A stretch of 64,000 nt of DNA. Origin: Acanthosoma haemorrhoidale (taxonomy: Eukaryota > Arthropoda > Insecta > Hemiptera > Acanthosomatidae). The translations under genes were made by a program, and so were the position numbers. The stretch lies in NCBI GenBank assembly GCA_930367205.1, contig OV884015.1:2914001-2978000 (forward strand), in the 5' to 3' direction. The stretch's first letter is position 1. Each line of letters opens with the position of its first letter. Under the pieces are notes generated by a model. It did no database searches and was not told the origin of the DNA. It saw only the letters and a program-made list of their open reading frames with translations. Below, piece by piece: positions 12,201 through 23,400 of this stretch.

Positions 12201-13808
12201 GAGGCTGGGCATCCCTGCTTTAGAACATTCTACTGTTTCCTCTAAGCCAGCCCCATGTAATTTGTTTTGACAATGCTCTTTACAGAGTTACAGTCAATTC
12301 TCTACCAGTGAGTGAGCCTTCATTCACTAGTATTGCTAATCATAGTACCGATGCCCTTTAAACTACAGTACTCCGGGGCAACCTATAGTTCCCAGTTTCA
12401 AACCATGTGATACAGTGTCTTTTGTAGGATTACTCTGTGTCTCATCGATTAGGTCAAGTGACACTGGAAATGGAGGTAAATTTCTGAGTTGATCAGCATA
12501 AAGTCTTCTACCCTTGTTTTCAACAAGCCCAGTAGCAAGATGTACTAGATGTAGTAAGATGAACTCTGGAATCCCCAACAAGGTAACTCTACTTCTTCCA
12601 CTAGTTGCTTGCTGTGGTTCTTAAATAAATTCCATAATATTAAAGTAAGCTTTGCAAATAACCATTTTGAAACTATCTTCACATTACGTAATCTGCCCAA
12701 ATTACCATTAAATGGCATAAGTTTAATTTATACATAGAAATATGGGAAATGGTAATATCCTATTGAATCATAAATAACTACTTCCTAACAGTATGATATT
12801 GATGCAGGCACTTCTTATCCTAGCACCTACTTCCTAACCTTAGGAGAGATAATTAATGAACATTAATGGGGTAGTTAAAAGGAAAAATTAATTTCATTAA
12901 AATCTAGTTATCAATTAAACTAATTTTAATAACAAATTATGACTAAGTAACTATTAAAAAATAAATACCTGGCCTGAGGAAGCTTGGATAATGTTGGTTA
13001 AAATAGAGCTTCGAACTTGAGTGGAAAACAATTGGTCAGCGATTGCTTTCCTTTTAGATACATCTTGAGCCTTGGAAAGAAACGCGTTAATAAGCGCTAA
13101 GGTGTTTTGTTGAATAATAGGATTTGAACTTTGTAAATGTAATTCAAGATTGGGAAAAGCAACTTCTTTTTCGACAACACTATACTTTCCGGTGCTATTC
13201 ACTAGTATATTTTCTAAAATCGACAAAGATGCTTGAATCACCTTACCATCTTGTTGAATAGGAAAATTATTCACATAGCTAGCCACAGTGCTTATAAAGG
13301 GATCTTCGAGGATGTCCCAAGAAACTATTCCATGATCCATCAATTCCACAAAAGATTTTAATAAGTAAGCTAACATATTACCTTTGTATTTAGCGCCCCC
13401 GATCAAGTTTATGACCAAAGTCAAACCTTGTTTGTTAATAAACTCTAAGGTGAAGGTGTTGTCAGCACTTAGAACAGATAACTTTTCCAACGAGTCAGCT
13501 TTATCTTCTAAAGATTTAGTATTTAAGATCTGAAGAATGTCTGCAGCAGTTTTTGAGGGAGAATGCGAGAGTCGCAGTACTGATCCATTTTTGACTTCGT
13601 TTCTGTTCTTTTCTGTGATGTAGTTTTTGTTAGTCGGCTCAGAGAACTGTAATGCATACTGGCCAGCTTCAGATAAGTCCCAGCCGTTGCACAGTTCCTG
13701 AATTATAGAAGCTAAAGGTTGTTTCTGATTGAATTCTATGAGCTGAGGAACCTGCTCTGACATCTCCACGGCAATCTTGACAATATTAGAATCCTTTAAA
13801 GCAGTCAT
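336..13808 (-). CDS. ELMO: ELMO/Ced-12 engulfment and cell motility protein, 5 exons, C-terminus outside window
   Basis: Exons, in order of translation: 12969-13808, 5381-5473, 4206-4445, 1681-1926 and 336-614. All have AG/GT borders and lengths divisible by three (280, 31, 80, 82 and 93 codons), so every intron is phase 0. The start is the ATG at 13808-13806, which opens the long first exon. Residues 1-110 look like the Ras-binding-type N-terminus and 110-280 the armadillo-like helices. About 310-480 are the ELMO domain, with the family-typical stretches [16 protein letters not shown] and [10 protein letters not shown]. The last exon carries LELKEMI-type and [15 protein letters not shown] motifs just before the PH domain. 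Human ELMO1 has about 727 residues, so roughly 160 (PH domain and proline-rich tail) lie left of base 1. ELMO pairs with DOCK180-type proteins to activate Rac in engulfment, cell migration and myoblast fusion. No stop or frameshift is seen. Confidence 0.95.
615..1680 (-). other. ELMO intron 4
   Basis: AT-rich intron between the last two exons in the window. It contains a compound microsatellite (GA, CA then TA, about 1169-1210) and no coding signal. Confidence 0.85.
1169..1210. repeat. Compound GA/CA/TA microsatellite
   Basis: Successive GA, CA and TA runs followed by a T run. Confidence 0.85.
1927..4205 (-). other. ELMO intron 3
   Basis: AT-rich intron. A tRNA-like, SINE-type stretch lies at about 1975-2075. 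A moderately open stretch at 2550-3350 (both strands) is not recognisable. Nothing else is supported. Confidence 0.8.
1975..2075 (-). repeat. Possible tRNA-derived SINE head
   Basis: On the minus strand, GGTTAACTGTCAGACTCACT is followed by a B-box-like GGGCTCAAGTCC and a GC-richer body, unlike the flanking AT-rich intron. This looks like the head of a tRNA-derived SINE. I see no cloverleaf good enough for a real tRNA, and no tail or target duplication was worked out. Confidence 0.3.
5040..5135 (+). repeat. 5'-truncated 3' tail of Jockey family 1
   Basis: The stretch with GTATGAATGAGATCAT, GGCAGATTGTAATTATTG and CAATAAAG matches the 3' end of the Jockey copies at 53510-53595 (plus) and 57015-57100 (minus). 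Only the tail is present, which is typical of incomplete target-primed reverse transcription. It lies in ELMO intron 2. Confidence 0.65.
6285..6355 (+). repeat. Possible tRNA-like SINE fragment
   Basis: A B-box-like GAGTTCAATTCCT follows a possible A-box region GGTGTGCTCAACTAG about 25 bases earlier. No full cloverleaf is seen. It could be a SINE head or chance. Confidence 0.2.
6650..6960 (+). other. GC-richer LTR-like or promoter-like stretch
   Basis: A TATATATA motif at about 6685 is followed about 30 bases later by an initiator-like TTCATTCGTTCTTCAG, then a GC-richer purine-rich leader with GAA repeats. It stands out from the surrounding AT-rich intron. It resembles the start region of an LTR or an alternative promoter, but no matching partner LTR was seen. 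Confidence 0.25.
7350..8870 (+). repeat. Interspersed repeat family A, copy 1
   Basis: Blocks shared in order with 27890-29095 include TTGTCTTCATTGCTTCTTTC, a GACCATAAAAAT block, AACTTATAATTT with a following GGACCTTG-type block, TACAGTTTTTGAGTT, a GATGCTCC-type block, the GGCCCTCACGTCAAATAT block and TGTTACATTCACTT near the end. The copy carries extra sequence at about 7740-8040. No protein is encoded. The class is unknown; a non-autonomous element or a piece of an LTR element is possible. Confidence 0.6.
8787..8803 (+). repeat. CA microsatellite
   Basis: A short ACACAC run lies at the end of family A copy 1. Confidence 0.8.
9144..9209 (+). repeat. 66-base poly(A) run
   Basis: An uninterrupted run of A follows GGATCCACT, with ATAAATTTTTTTTTTTT shortly after. 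It could be a retroposon tail that has expanded or an assembly artefact. Its encoded poly-phenylalanine reading is meaningless. Confidence 0.95.
9300..9480 (+). other. GC-richer stretch with GAA microsatellite
   Basis: It contains the AGAGCCAGAGAGCAAAGCAG stretch and a (GAA)n run at about 9421-9438. Composition is unlike the flanks and similar in style to 6650-6960. It could be an LTR fragment; no gene is seen. Confidence 0.3.
9855..9905. repeat. Two TA microsatellites
   Basis: Two (TA)n runs flank a short spacer, TTGATGGTTTATTGAATACA. Confidence 0.85.
9950..10440 (+). repeat. Interspersed repeat family A, copy 2
   Basis: It shares AACCTATAATTTATTATCAA, TTTAATCTAAAATAAATAAC, TCTCGACTTGTCTTACTCCA, GAGGGCCCTCAC and a TGTTACGTTCACTTG-type end with the copies at 28530-29095 and 8320-8870. 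The orientation is the same. It lacks the first part of copies 1 and 3. Confidence 0.65.
11030..11880 (-). pseudogene. hAT-type (GTF2IRD2/ZBED-like) transposase remnant
   Basis: The minus strand at 11523-11750 reads [18 protein letters not shown], which is the conserved stretch before the catalytic part in hAT transposases of the GTF2IRD2/ZBED-like group. Further down, in broken frames, come a [16 protein letters not shown] piece and CIIHQEVLC, the family's cysteine-histidine block (about 11330-11420). Pieces with [17 protein letters not shown] follow at 11032-11274. Stops and frameshifts break the frame many times, so it is not functional. It lies in ELMO intron 1 on the same strand as ELMO. 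Confidence 0.6.
12178..12228 (-). mobile_element. hAT-like terminal inverted repeat, one end
   Basis: The minus strand reads CAGGGATGCCCAGCCTCTGG after TTCTAAAG. This is the standard hAT end type (CAGGGRT followed by a CCAACCT-like run). It sits about 300 bases upstream of the hAT transposase remnant on the same strand. The opposite end was not found. Confidence 0.5.
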
Positions 13809-14431
13809 CTTTAGAAATAAGTATAAACGCTGAATAACCGAACTAAATTACAGCATGTTTCAAACAATTAGAGGCTGAACAGATAAGATGCTATATGACA
13901 ACAATTGATAAGAAGGAAACTGAAAGTTATTGCTACATGACGAAGCCTTGCTATCACGAAACTTTATCAAATCTTAACTGGTTTCCTTTCACTATTAAGC
14001 CGAGTTGTCACTGCCTGTTATTGTTAAAATAATGGTTGAAGAGTTATTATATCTCCATAGATCTGTGTAGATTGACATTGGTAGAAAATAATCAATAATT
14101 GCTTCAAATGACAATAAATACTGGGCTGAGGTTTGTATCGATGTATTGTCTTTTTCCATCATATTGGTTATTGTTTACGTCAGAGACCATTGAGTGGGGG
14201 GTCGGAGTTGTCTCAGAGTACTGGTTCTATGTCATGTTGACATTGTCTCTTTCTGTTATGTCGCATATTTATAGAACAAACCAATTTTAATCAATGACAA
14301 ACCACCCATCGCAATTTCATTAAAAGACGTAAGTTCATATAATTTTTTTCAACTTAAATGATAAGATTTTCTTTCATTACCCCAGTACAATATTTATTGG
14401 GCTATTCAATTGTTCTATATTGTTGTGTAGA
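13809..14431. promoter_or_regulatory. Shared divergent promoter region of ELMO and the nucleoside transporter
   Basis: The two start codons point away from each other with 623 bases between them, so this stretch must hold both 5' UTRs and promoters unless extra non-coding exons lie further away. I see no clear TATA box at a suitable distance from either start. Confidence 0.5.
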
Positions 14432-17400
14432 ATGGACTCTTGTGTTAATACCCGACCGCTTCTCCAAAGAAGTGATACAGATAGTGACTTTGATGAAGAT
14501 CCAGCAGCAATCAGAACAGAGAATGATGATGTTGTCATCAAAGACACTAAACCTTTATTCAATTCCTGGGAGCCAGCAGATAGGTATTTCTATTTCAAAG
14601 TTTATTTATATTAGTATTGTCTACTGCCAATCTTGTCTTAAGGCTGGGATACTGATAATCCCTTCAGTATGTCTCATTGTATTTACTACAGTTTAGGTTA
14701 TTAAAATGATCCAATTTATCTGACGTTATACCCTACAAGATCTCACACTATCATCATTTGCATTTGTAAAAAAAGCAGTTACTGGAAAAAAAATTAAACA
14801 TGAGCAGAAGCTCTAAGTAACAGCTCAGAAGCTATTTTAGATTAAAAATTTTGATTTCTATCCCATGGTTCCATACACATTAAGGACAGCTGAGGGATCC
14901 CCAGAGACCCCATCACTTTACTCGTAGCTACTCCGAGTTGGGATGGCTACACCCTTCTGCCCGCCGCCAATACATTTTTGGATCCCTCCTCTTTAATACT
15001 ATCATGACTATAAAGCCCTTTTACCTTCAGAACTTCCTCCAATTCTAATCAGTAGATTCTACCCTTCTCACAAATCTGCTTCCTTCGACCATCCTTTTCT
15101 TACCTGTGCCATATACGTTCGCAACTCTATTCCCATTGATATTTGTCGTTCATCAACTCTCCCATTCAACTCTTTTGAAACTTAACCGTTTTCTTATCTC
15201 TCTCCAATTTAACAATTCATAATTTATCGTTATTATTTCGTTTATTTATTTTTCATTCATCCCAACAACTTTCCATGCTCTTTCCCTATTTGCTAAAATT
15301 TCTATGGTTTATTTTTGTGTTTCAATTTGTTTCTGTTGGGTCTTTGTTGTAATCTCATATGCACATAGACATAGTAAATTGTATAATACATTTCTAGATA
15401 GTATTATTTATAAGCTTATCAAATCTGTTAAATGTTTTTGTTTTTTTTTGTCAGCTAGACATGCCTATTATGTTCCTCGTTATTCTTAGGGGACAATGTC
15501 CCAGAATAATTTTTTTTTTTTTATTTCATTTCATAATCAAATTGCAAAATGTATTCACATATATTATTTCAATTTGTGGTTCACCAGAACAAGGTCTAGA
15601 CTTACATAAGTTATGTCTTAGTCCACCTACTAGCATATGTTGGAATATTGTGATGACTCATATAAATCACGTTTAAAAATTGTCATGAATAATATTAATG
15701 GTTCTGATTCATATATCGAGGGTCATAGTATTATTTAAGGTCAAAAGACATTTATCAGATTACAGCAACAGGATTGCTTCAGGCAAAAATTACTTTTTGT
15801 ATCTTTATAAACATAATTTTTTAATTTAAATACAGTTATGTATAAAATGGTCAAATTAAAGTAGTTTCCTTGTTAATCTTATTGATCTTGGAACTTTGCC
15901 ATTATCCGGGACAGCCATTTAGGTTCCCTGTGCCTTGAGGATATTCGTTTGTTATAATAGGAATGTACCTTAAAATATAACACTTGCTCAACGAATACTC
16001 TAGTGGGCTGAGTGAAAAGTTGGAGCATTAGTATTTATTTGTTATTGGATTAACAATAATCTGGAGATACCCATTCCTATTATTATTATTTACGTAACCT
16101 GCAACATATCGCCGATCTGCTGGCTGATTCTTGTAATGTGACATTTATTATCTTAGTCTATCACATTTTTTGATCTCTGTATGCTGTAAAAAAATTCCTG
16201 TTCTTCCAAATATTTTGCTAGTACCATATTTAAGTTTACAATGTCAGATATTGCTTTTCAATTTTATTTATTTATTTTATTTTCAAATTATAATTTTTTT
16301 TATCCTTGTTTAAAATTTTGTGTAAATACTAATGTATTGGTCCAAATAAATATATTTAGTGTGAGATGAGGTTTTGGTGGACTCATTAACTATCTCATGA
16401 GGTAGCAGCATAGGTAACTAAGTTTAATAGAAACTACCCTTGCCAGGTATTATGAAGTATAATGGTAAACAATATTTTTACTTGTCACAATAATAGGTTT
16501 TTTTTATCATTTCATAACCAAATACTATAGCCATACCGTAGATCTTGTTTATAGGAACCAAGTTTGTAATGTTAAATGATCAATTATGAAGTAAAAAAGA
16601 GGTAACTGGCTTTCTGAAAATGTGTTTAAGTTAATAATAAGTAAAAGAAGTAAAATTTTGAGGGATAGACAGCCGCTTTCTGCTCATAAAACCCCTTTGT
16701 CCGCATTTTTCAAGAGTTTGTGTCATGGCATTGTAATTTAATTCTTGAGTGGATTTGCCAATTCAATCTGTTTTGTTTTTTCTTGTAGGTACAATACAGG
16801 ATATATAATATTCTATATTCTAGGAACTATCATTTTATTGCCATGGTTCTTTTTCATTACTGCTGAAGAGGTAAGCTAATCAATTTAAATTAAAATAGTA
16901 CTTTTAAATAGTTTTAAGTTGAATTTTTTTTTTTTTTGCATTTTTAGTATTGGATGTACAAGTTCAGAGCACTGAATAAAAACGTGACATTGACTGAGCA
17001 GGGAAGATCGGAGCTGCAGGCTTGTTTTACATCGTACATGACCATCGCTGCGACTGTCCCGAGCACGCTGTTTCTCATTATCAATCCTTTGATCAATCAC
17101 AAGTAATTATATTCATCAATTTTTTATTTATTACCTTCTATAGCTTAAAGGTAAGCCAAGGACTGACTTTTAACAGAACAGGCGATCAGAGGATGTTCAT
17201 TGCGAATGGCCTTATCAAGTGGCCGGCCCCTGTACTTTTTATTAGTAAAATGCATTATTTCCATCTATAAATGGAATGTCTTATTAATTTTATTTATTTT
17301 CTACAGGATGGTCTTTTTTATTCTTTGTATATCGGATCTAGATAAAGAATATATTAAATAATACATTTTTATTTATGGTGTATCAATTTTTATTATGGTG

Positions 17401-20400
17401 TAGCTCCCACTATTATTAATAATTATCAATGAAGAAATATAGCATATTGAACCCTCAAGAGCCTTTCTTTGGCTGATAATTATTAATATTAAACAGTTAC
17501 AATTAATAATGCAAAACAAATAGACCTAACTGAATTTATAACAATATTTACAACATATCAGTGTTTAATTTAAATAATTTAAAAATAATTAGGTTATGCA
17601 TTTATAATAATTTTGCTTAGGTATGCATAAACAAATATAAATTAGCCTATCTTTAATTAATTATTAAATATTACGCATTTTCCTTATTATTTACTCTTTT
17701 TCATTTAAAATAAACAGTCTCACATTTATTTACAACCTTACAAAGAAGTTCATACTATTTTGTTTTTATTTGTACTTCTGTTTTGGTTAATTATCTTATT
17801 GTGCCATTTTTTAATTTGTTATATTTATTTTTATTTATTTGCTGGAGTAATTTTAAATGTTTTTACTGCATGCTTATTTTTTAGTGAGTTTATTTGTTTG
17901 GCACCATTGTATTATTCACAGAGGATAAGGTCCTCAAATAAATATAGTTTTATTATTCTATCCTAAAATAAACGATGTGCACACTAATTTAATTAATAAC
18001 TTTTCTTTTATAATATTTAATTTTAAATGATGCATAAGAAGGAATGAATATTTTGGAGCATTTGTTCTAGAAGCTTGTTTCTTTGCTAGTTGAATCTGCT
18101 TGTGCAACTTGATCGCCTTGGGATCAGATCAGAAATACTTGTTCTTTTTCCTTTTTCTTTATTTGCAACAGCTTTGGAATAGAACACCTTGAATACAAAT
18201 GTGACATCTGAGAAAGGTCTGCACACAGCAAAGTAATAACAAACCGGTTTTTGTGTTTCGAACTCTGCCGAAGGTCATTAAAACATGTATAGGAAAGATA
18301 TTAAAGTAATGTAAGGCTGCCAACAAATAAAATCTATAAAATATTATATCAAAATTTAGAGGAAGTTAAAATAACAAAGTAGTGTAAATTTTTTACACTA
18401 AAAATAAAATAATTACAGTAAAATAAATAGTCACATCCATAAAAATGACCAAGTCAACCTGAAATTTTAAATATACACGTGACAACATAACAAATTATAT
18501 TTTTTTAATTTTTAATTAATTAATGTTTTAACTTGAATTATTACAACAAAATGATATGAGACAAAGGGGTATGCGGGAAAAAATTAAACGTGATAATTAG
18601 TGTCAATATTAAATTTATGGCCTCAATGTTTCTCTATATATAAATACACTATAAATTACCTCTTATAGAATATTCTTGATAATATATTTTTGATAATAAA
18701 ATATGAAAATACAGTCAACTCCATAAAAAATAAATAATCGGCCAATAGAACAGAAATAGTTTCCTGTCTTCTCCTATATATAATTTCCTATTTTAATGAA
18801 TAAAATGTGACATTCATTGAGTATTTAGTTATAAATAACTAATTAACCATTTATAATGACCAAAAGTTCATAGAACTGCCATTGAAAAAATCATATTTTT
18901 GATACCCCATTTTGACCCAAAAGTAACAGTACATAACATCATATAATGATAAGAAGTTTCATTCATTAGGCATACATAACATGATAAATTTACTATTAAT
19001 TAATTTTCTAGCATTTCTGCTCTTTGGCAGTTTTTAATGGTCCTTCGTGGTACAGGCAATATATCAACCAGCTCACTAAACAGCTGAAACAGCTTCTAGT
19101 TTGTCACTAAGCTACTAAAAGGTAACACAAGCAATGTAACAAGTATACAATACTTGACTCAATCTCCAAAGCACCTCAACTTCGGAAGATTCCTTCTACA
19201 AAAACATATTCAATAAACAAAAATTTTATCGCTAATACTACACTTCAAAAAATATTAAATCTCTTCACTAAATTGCCACCACACAGCAATGGATCAACTT
19301 TCTGTATCGATATAATCCCAATAGTGATGTGATCTCTGTATTCAAAGTTATAGGAAGAGGAAAAAAATAAATAAATAGATTATTGGGGTGAGCTGCTAAA
19401 GTGAAGCATTAAATCTTACAATTGGACCATTCAATGAACTGCTTGTTTGTTACGAAGCGGTTACTTAGTATTCCCACGTGTAGATGTAATTTTGCAATTA
19501 TAATTAGTGCAGCATAGTGTCGCAACTTGTTCATATATTAACTTACAGAGGGTTAAAGTAAGTATATAAATTGGGGTTTTCATATCATGTAATTTTATTA
19601 TTATAATCGTTAATTTAATACCACTGTAATAGTTTATTATTATAATTTTATATTTCAGAATTTCTCTAAATGTAAGGATGATTGGTTCCCTGATGACCAT
19701 GCTTATATTGTTCATAGTGACTACAGTTTTTGTTAAAATCGATACAGATTCCTGTGAGTGAATTATTTCTATGTATATTCCTTTATTGGTTTGTTTGTTA
19801 TTGCATAAATATTGAAATAAAATTCATTATATTTATTTAAAAAAATAATAGTATCTATATAGTAGTATAGTATGCAGTAGTATTTTCATCAATTCACTCT
19901 TTGTCAAGATAAGGTTACACTTTTTATTTTAAATATTAACCACAAACAAATTTACAATTTTTTCATACTAATGATTGCTATCTCATTCAAACCGGAGTTC
20001 TTCAAGGTAGCATCATGTGACCTATCCTTTATACCCAACACACTGCTGGTGTTCCTGTTACTCCTAGCACCTTCCTCACAACCTTTGCTGATGGTACAGC
20101 AATCATTTCGTCTTATTTTGATCCCATAACTACATTCAGCAACCTCTAACATCAACTCACAGAGATAGAGAAATTGTGCACACAAATGGAGCATCAAGGT
20201 AAATAAAAACAATTCTTACACACCAGATTTACTAATCAGCAAGGATCCTGACATCAGTCGCTTCGAATTCGATACTGCTTCCTATGTCCAACAGTATTGG
20301 ATACCTAGGCTTTCACCTAGACAAAAGGTGGAAACTTGGAACTCTCATACTAGACACAATAGACAAGGATTAAACAGGTAGAAATTACTTTATAGAAATT

Positions 20401-23400
20401 CTGACCTCAAGCTAGGAAACAAACTGAGCATACATAAGCAGTTACTAAAATCAGTTTTGACTTACAAACTATAACTACGGCTGCCAATCAAACCTTGGAA
20501 TGTAGAACTAATCCAAGTATAACTCCTTAGAACTGTCAGTACTCCCTTCTAAATTATAAACTTATCCCTTCACAGGGATCTCCGTGTGCTAACTGTACTT
20601 GACGTTCACCCTCTAGATTTCCCAAATTCCATGGAAACCTGTCCCTTCAGCTAAATCCTCTTGTCAGCTCCTTATCCAATAACACTCCTTTTGACTTAAA
20701 ACAGCGATGGCTTCGGGAACTATTGTAACTACAAAAATATGTCATGGCGTCCTGACACTGGGCACCATCGCCTCATTTCAGGACTTGTAGGTTTGTATCA
20801 TGCCCTCTCTCTCTGGCCTTCCCCACATGGTGAGGGAGGGGGACCCGATGATTCTGGCATTGCTTTTTGGGGTTCAGGAGGGTCCTGGGTAGAATGTGAA
20901 TTGTACATAAGTATGAATGAATTCTTACATCTTTATTAATAATGATGTAATTTTTTCAAATAGAGATCTTTATTTACAGTACTAATAATCACTTAGGTGT
21001 TTAATGTCCATATCCAATCTTTGAATATGTCTATAGCTAAATGATATTCAATAATAAATTTGGATTCAACACAAAAGCAATTCAACTTAGAAATAGCTGG
21101 ATCATTTTATGTATGATGGTAAAAACATGTGACTTGAATCATTGATGTTCTAACCCTTCCATGTAAGCCCTGTCCTTCTGTACTTATCTCTACATGCCAT
21201 ACCCCACCGACCCTTCCATGTAAGCCCTGTCCTTCTGTACTTATCTCTACATGCCATACTCCAAACTGAATGAATCCAACTTTTCCTTTGTTGTTTGTTG
21301 TTCTATGGACCCTTGACTCCAGAACCTGATCGGGTGGTCATAAATAGTTAGACCTTTCATCTTGACAAGTTATTTCTTCCCCTTTACCAACTAATATTAA
21401 ACACAACATATTCACTCCTTTGGATCTAAAACAAATAATATTAACTTATTTTTAATAAATATTGGCCATAAACCCATTCATATATTTAATACTTTTTATT
21501 TCTTTTTTCCAGGGCAATATGAATTCTTTGTGTTGACGTTGGTATTAATTGTAGCATTAAATAGTAAGTTAATAATTTATGTTGACTAATGAATTAATTA
21601 ATTGATTAAGTATAGTTTTTCTCTTAGGGTTGCAATAAGATTGAAACAGTACTCACTGATCAAAATCAAAGGGAGGTCAATTTCATTCTGAGTTTTTGGG
21701 AGGCAGCAATAAATTTTGTAGTTATCCAATGCACTTCAAATTAATTATGAGTTATCAAGTTTTTCTTAGGAATCTAAAGAAAATGAATCCTGAGCAAGTT
21801 TAGTTAGTCTTCCTCTCATTAGAAGTGTGGCTATAGCTGAGTTGTGAAAAGTAGTGAACATAGATCCTCCATCCCGCAAACCCCCTTAAGAGAGAAGGGT
21901 TAAGTTTATCAGACATTTCTTCCCTTCATACTGCCCTCCATTTAAGTTGGTTTCTTGCCAATTGTTGCTATGTGAATGAAATCTCTTTTATTAATTCAAT
22001 TTTATTGATTTTGTTTTGTCTGTTGAGTTGTTGTTAAGGTTTTTTTATTATATTTTTTTTTACAATGCAGAAGCAGTATCATTGGTCAGTACACTCACAA
22101 AATATTGTTTACAATTTTTTCCTTTTATAAATAAATAATTATAAGTTGAGATTTAGATTAGGTAAGGTAAATGAAGAAGGGTACGTATTGGCTTATTGGT
22201 CCGACAACTAGGCCCATTGTCCCTTTCTGCCAACCCCTGAGTTATTGGCATTTCCAAGCTACCGTTCTTCTAATGGAATCTAGTTTGCTGAATACTTAGT
22301 TTTCCCTTAAAAAGTGACAGGAGGTTTCCTCCTCCAGTTTACATTGAGGACAAATGAAGTTGTGTGATACACCTATCAAAGTTAGGTGTCGGCTTAATCT
22401 GCGGGTCAAAATAAGGTCAATGTCTTGCTAGATCCATTTCAATAGTCATGAGTTATTTATTTTTTATGGTCTATTGATGAATAGCTTGACCTGTCGCTGT
22501 TGGACCATTGTTCATCAGTTATGGTCCCCACCCACCATTCGAATATAAAGGGAGATGTGATATATGAGAAGGAAGACTCAGAAGCAATTACGGTGATTGC
22601 GGTGATTACGGCAATTGCGTAGCTAATTCATTTGCTCTCTTATTGCCATCTATTTATCTGTTTGCCCAGGGACCTAGTATGGGTGGGCCTCTACCCTTCT
22701 TGTGAGCTTTTCATGTTATAAGTACAAATTAATAACCAACCAACAATTGTAAAAATTTCAAAAGGCAGATATCTATCTATACAGGTAAAGAAATATCTTA
22801 AGTATCTTTTAGGTTATCCCGAAATGTGTTTTCAATTTTCAAACTGATGAAATTTCTCCTCAGTGATCAATTAGCACAAATAGGAGCTAATGCTGAAATA
22901 ATTATTTTAATTTATTCATACAGGCAAAATTTTTCAATTTTATGTTATTTTGTTCCGACCCTCCTATCTTCAATTTTAGTTTTCTTATTGTTATATACAG
23001 AATAAAACTGCTTATATTTCTTCCTTGCTTACTGTTTATAAGATATTTTAATCTGAAGTTGGAAGTCGCCTCTTTGAAACTTGGGAATAAAACATATGTC
23101 GGCTAAGATAACCATTAGAAGTATAATGTTATCAATAGGCATAGTGGGACTTTCAGCCTTTTAAAATGATATACAAACAAAGATTGTAGCTTTACTTGTT
23201 AAGAAGTTGGAATAAAAAACATAGGAAAAAAAATTGGAATAAACTATCCCAGGCGACAAATTTACTTGGTTATGTCTTTAGAGGCTCAGAGAAGCAACCC
23301 TTCACTCAGTTACAATAGAGACCCAATTTTTGCTGCCAGGAGGCAGGCTACAATACCTGATCTTAACCCACATCTAGAATCTGATAAGTCACTAACAATC

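Larger units (their letters stand above)
5474..12968 (-). other. ELMO intron 1, 7.5 kb, repeat-rich
   Basis: This intron separates the large N-terminal exon from the 31-codon exon. It holds family A repeats (about 7350-8870 and 9950-10440), a 66-base A run, a hAT-type remnant (11030-12228) and two GC-richer promoter-like or LTR-like stretches (about 6650-6960 and 9300-9480). No further ELMO coding block is needed, because the flanking protein segments join without a gap compared with the family. Confidence 0.8.
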
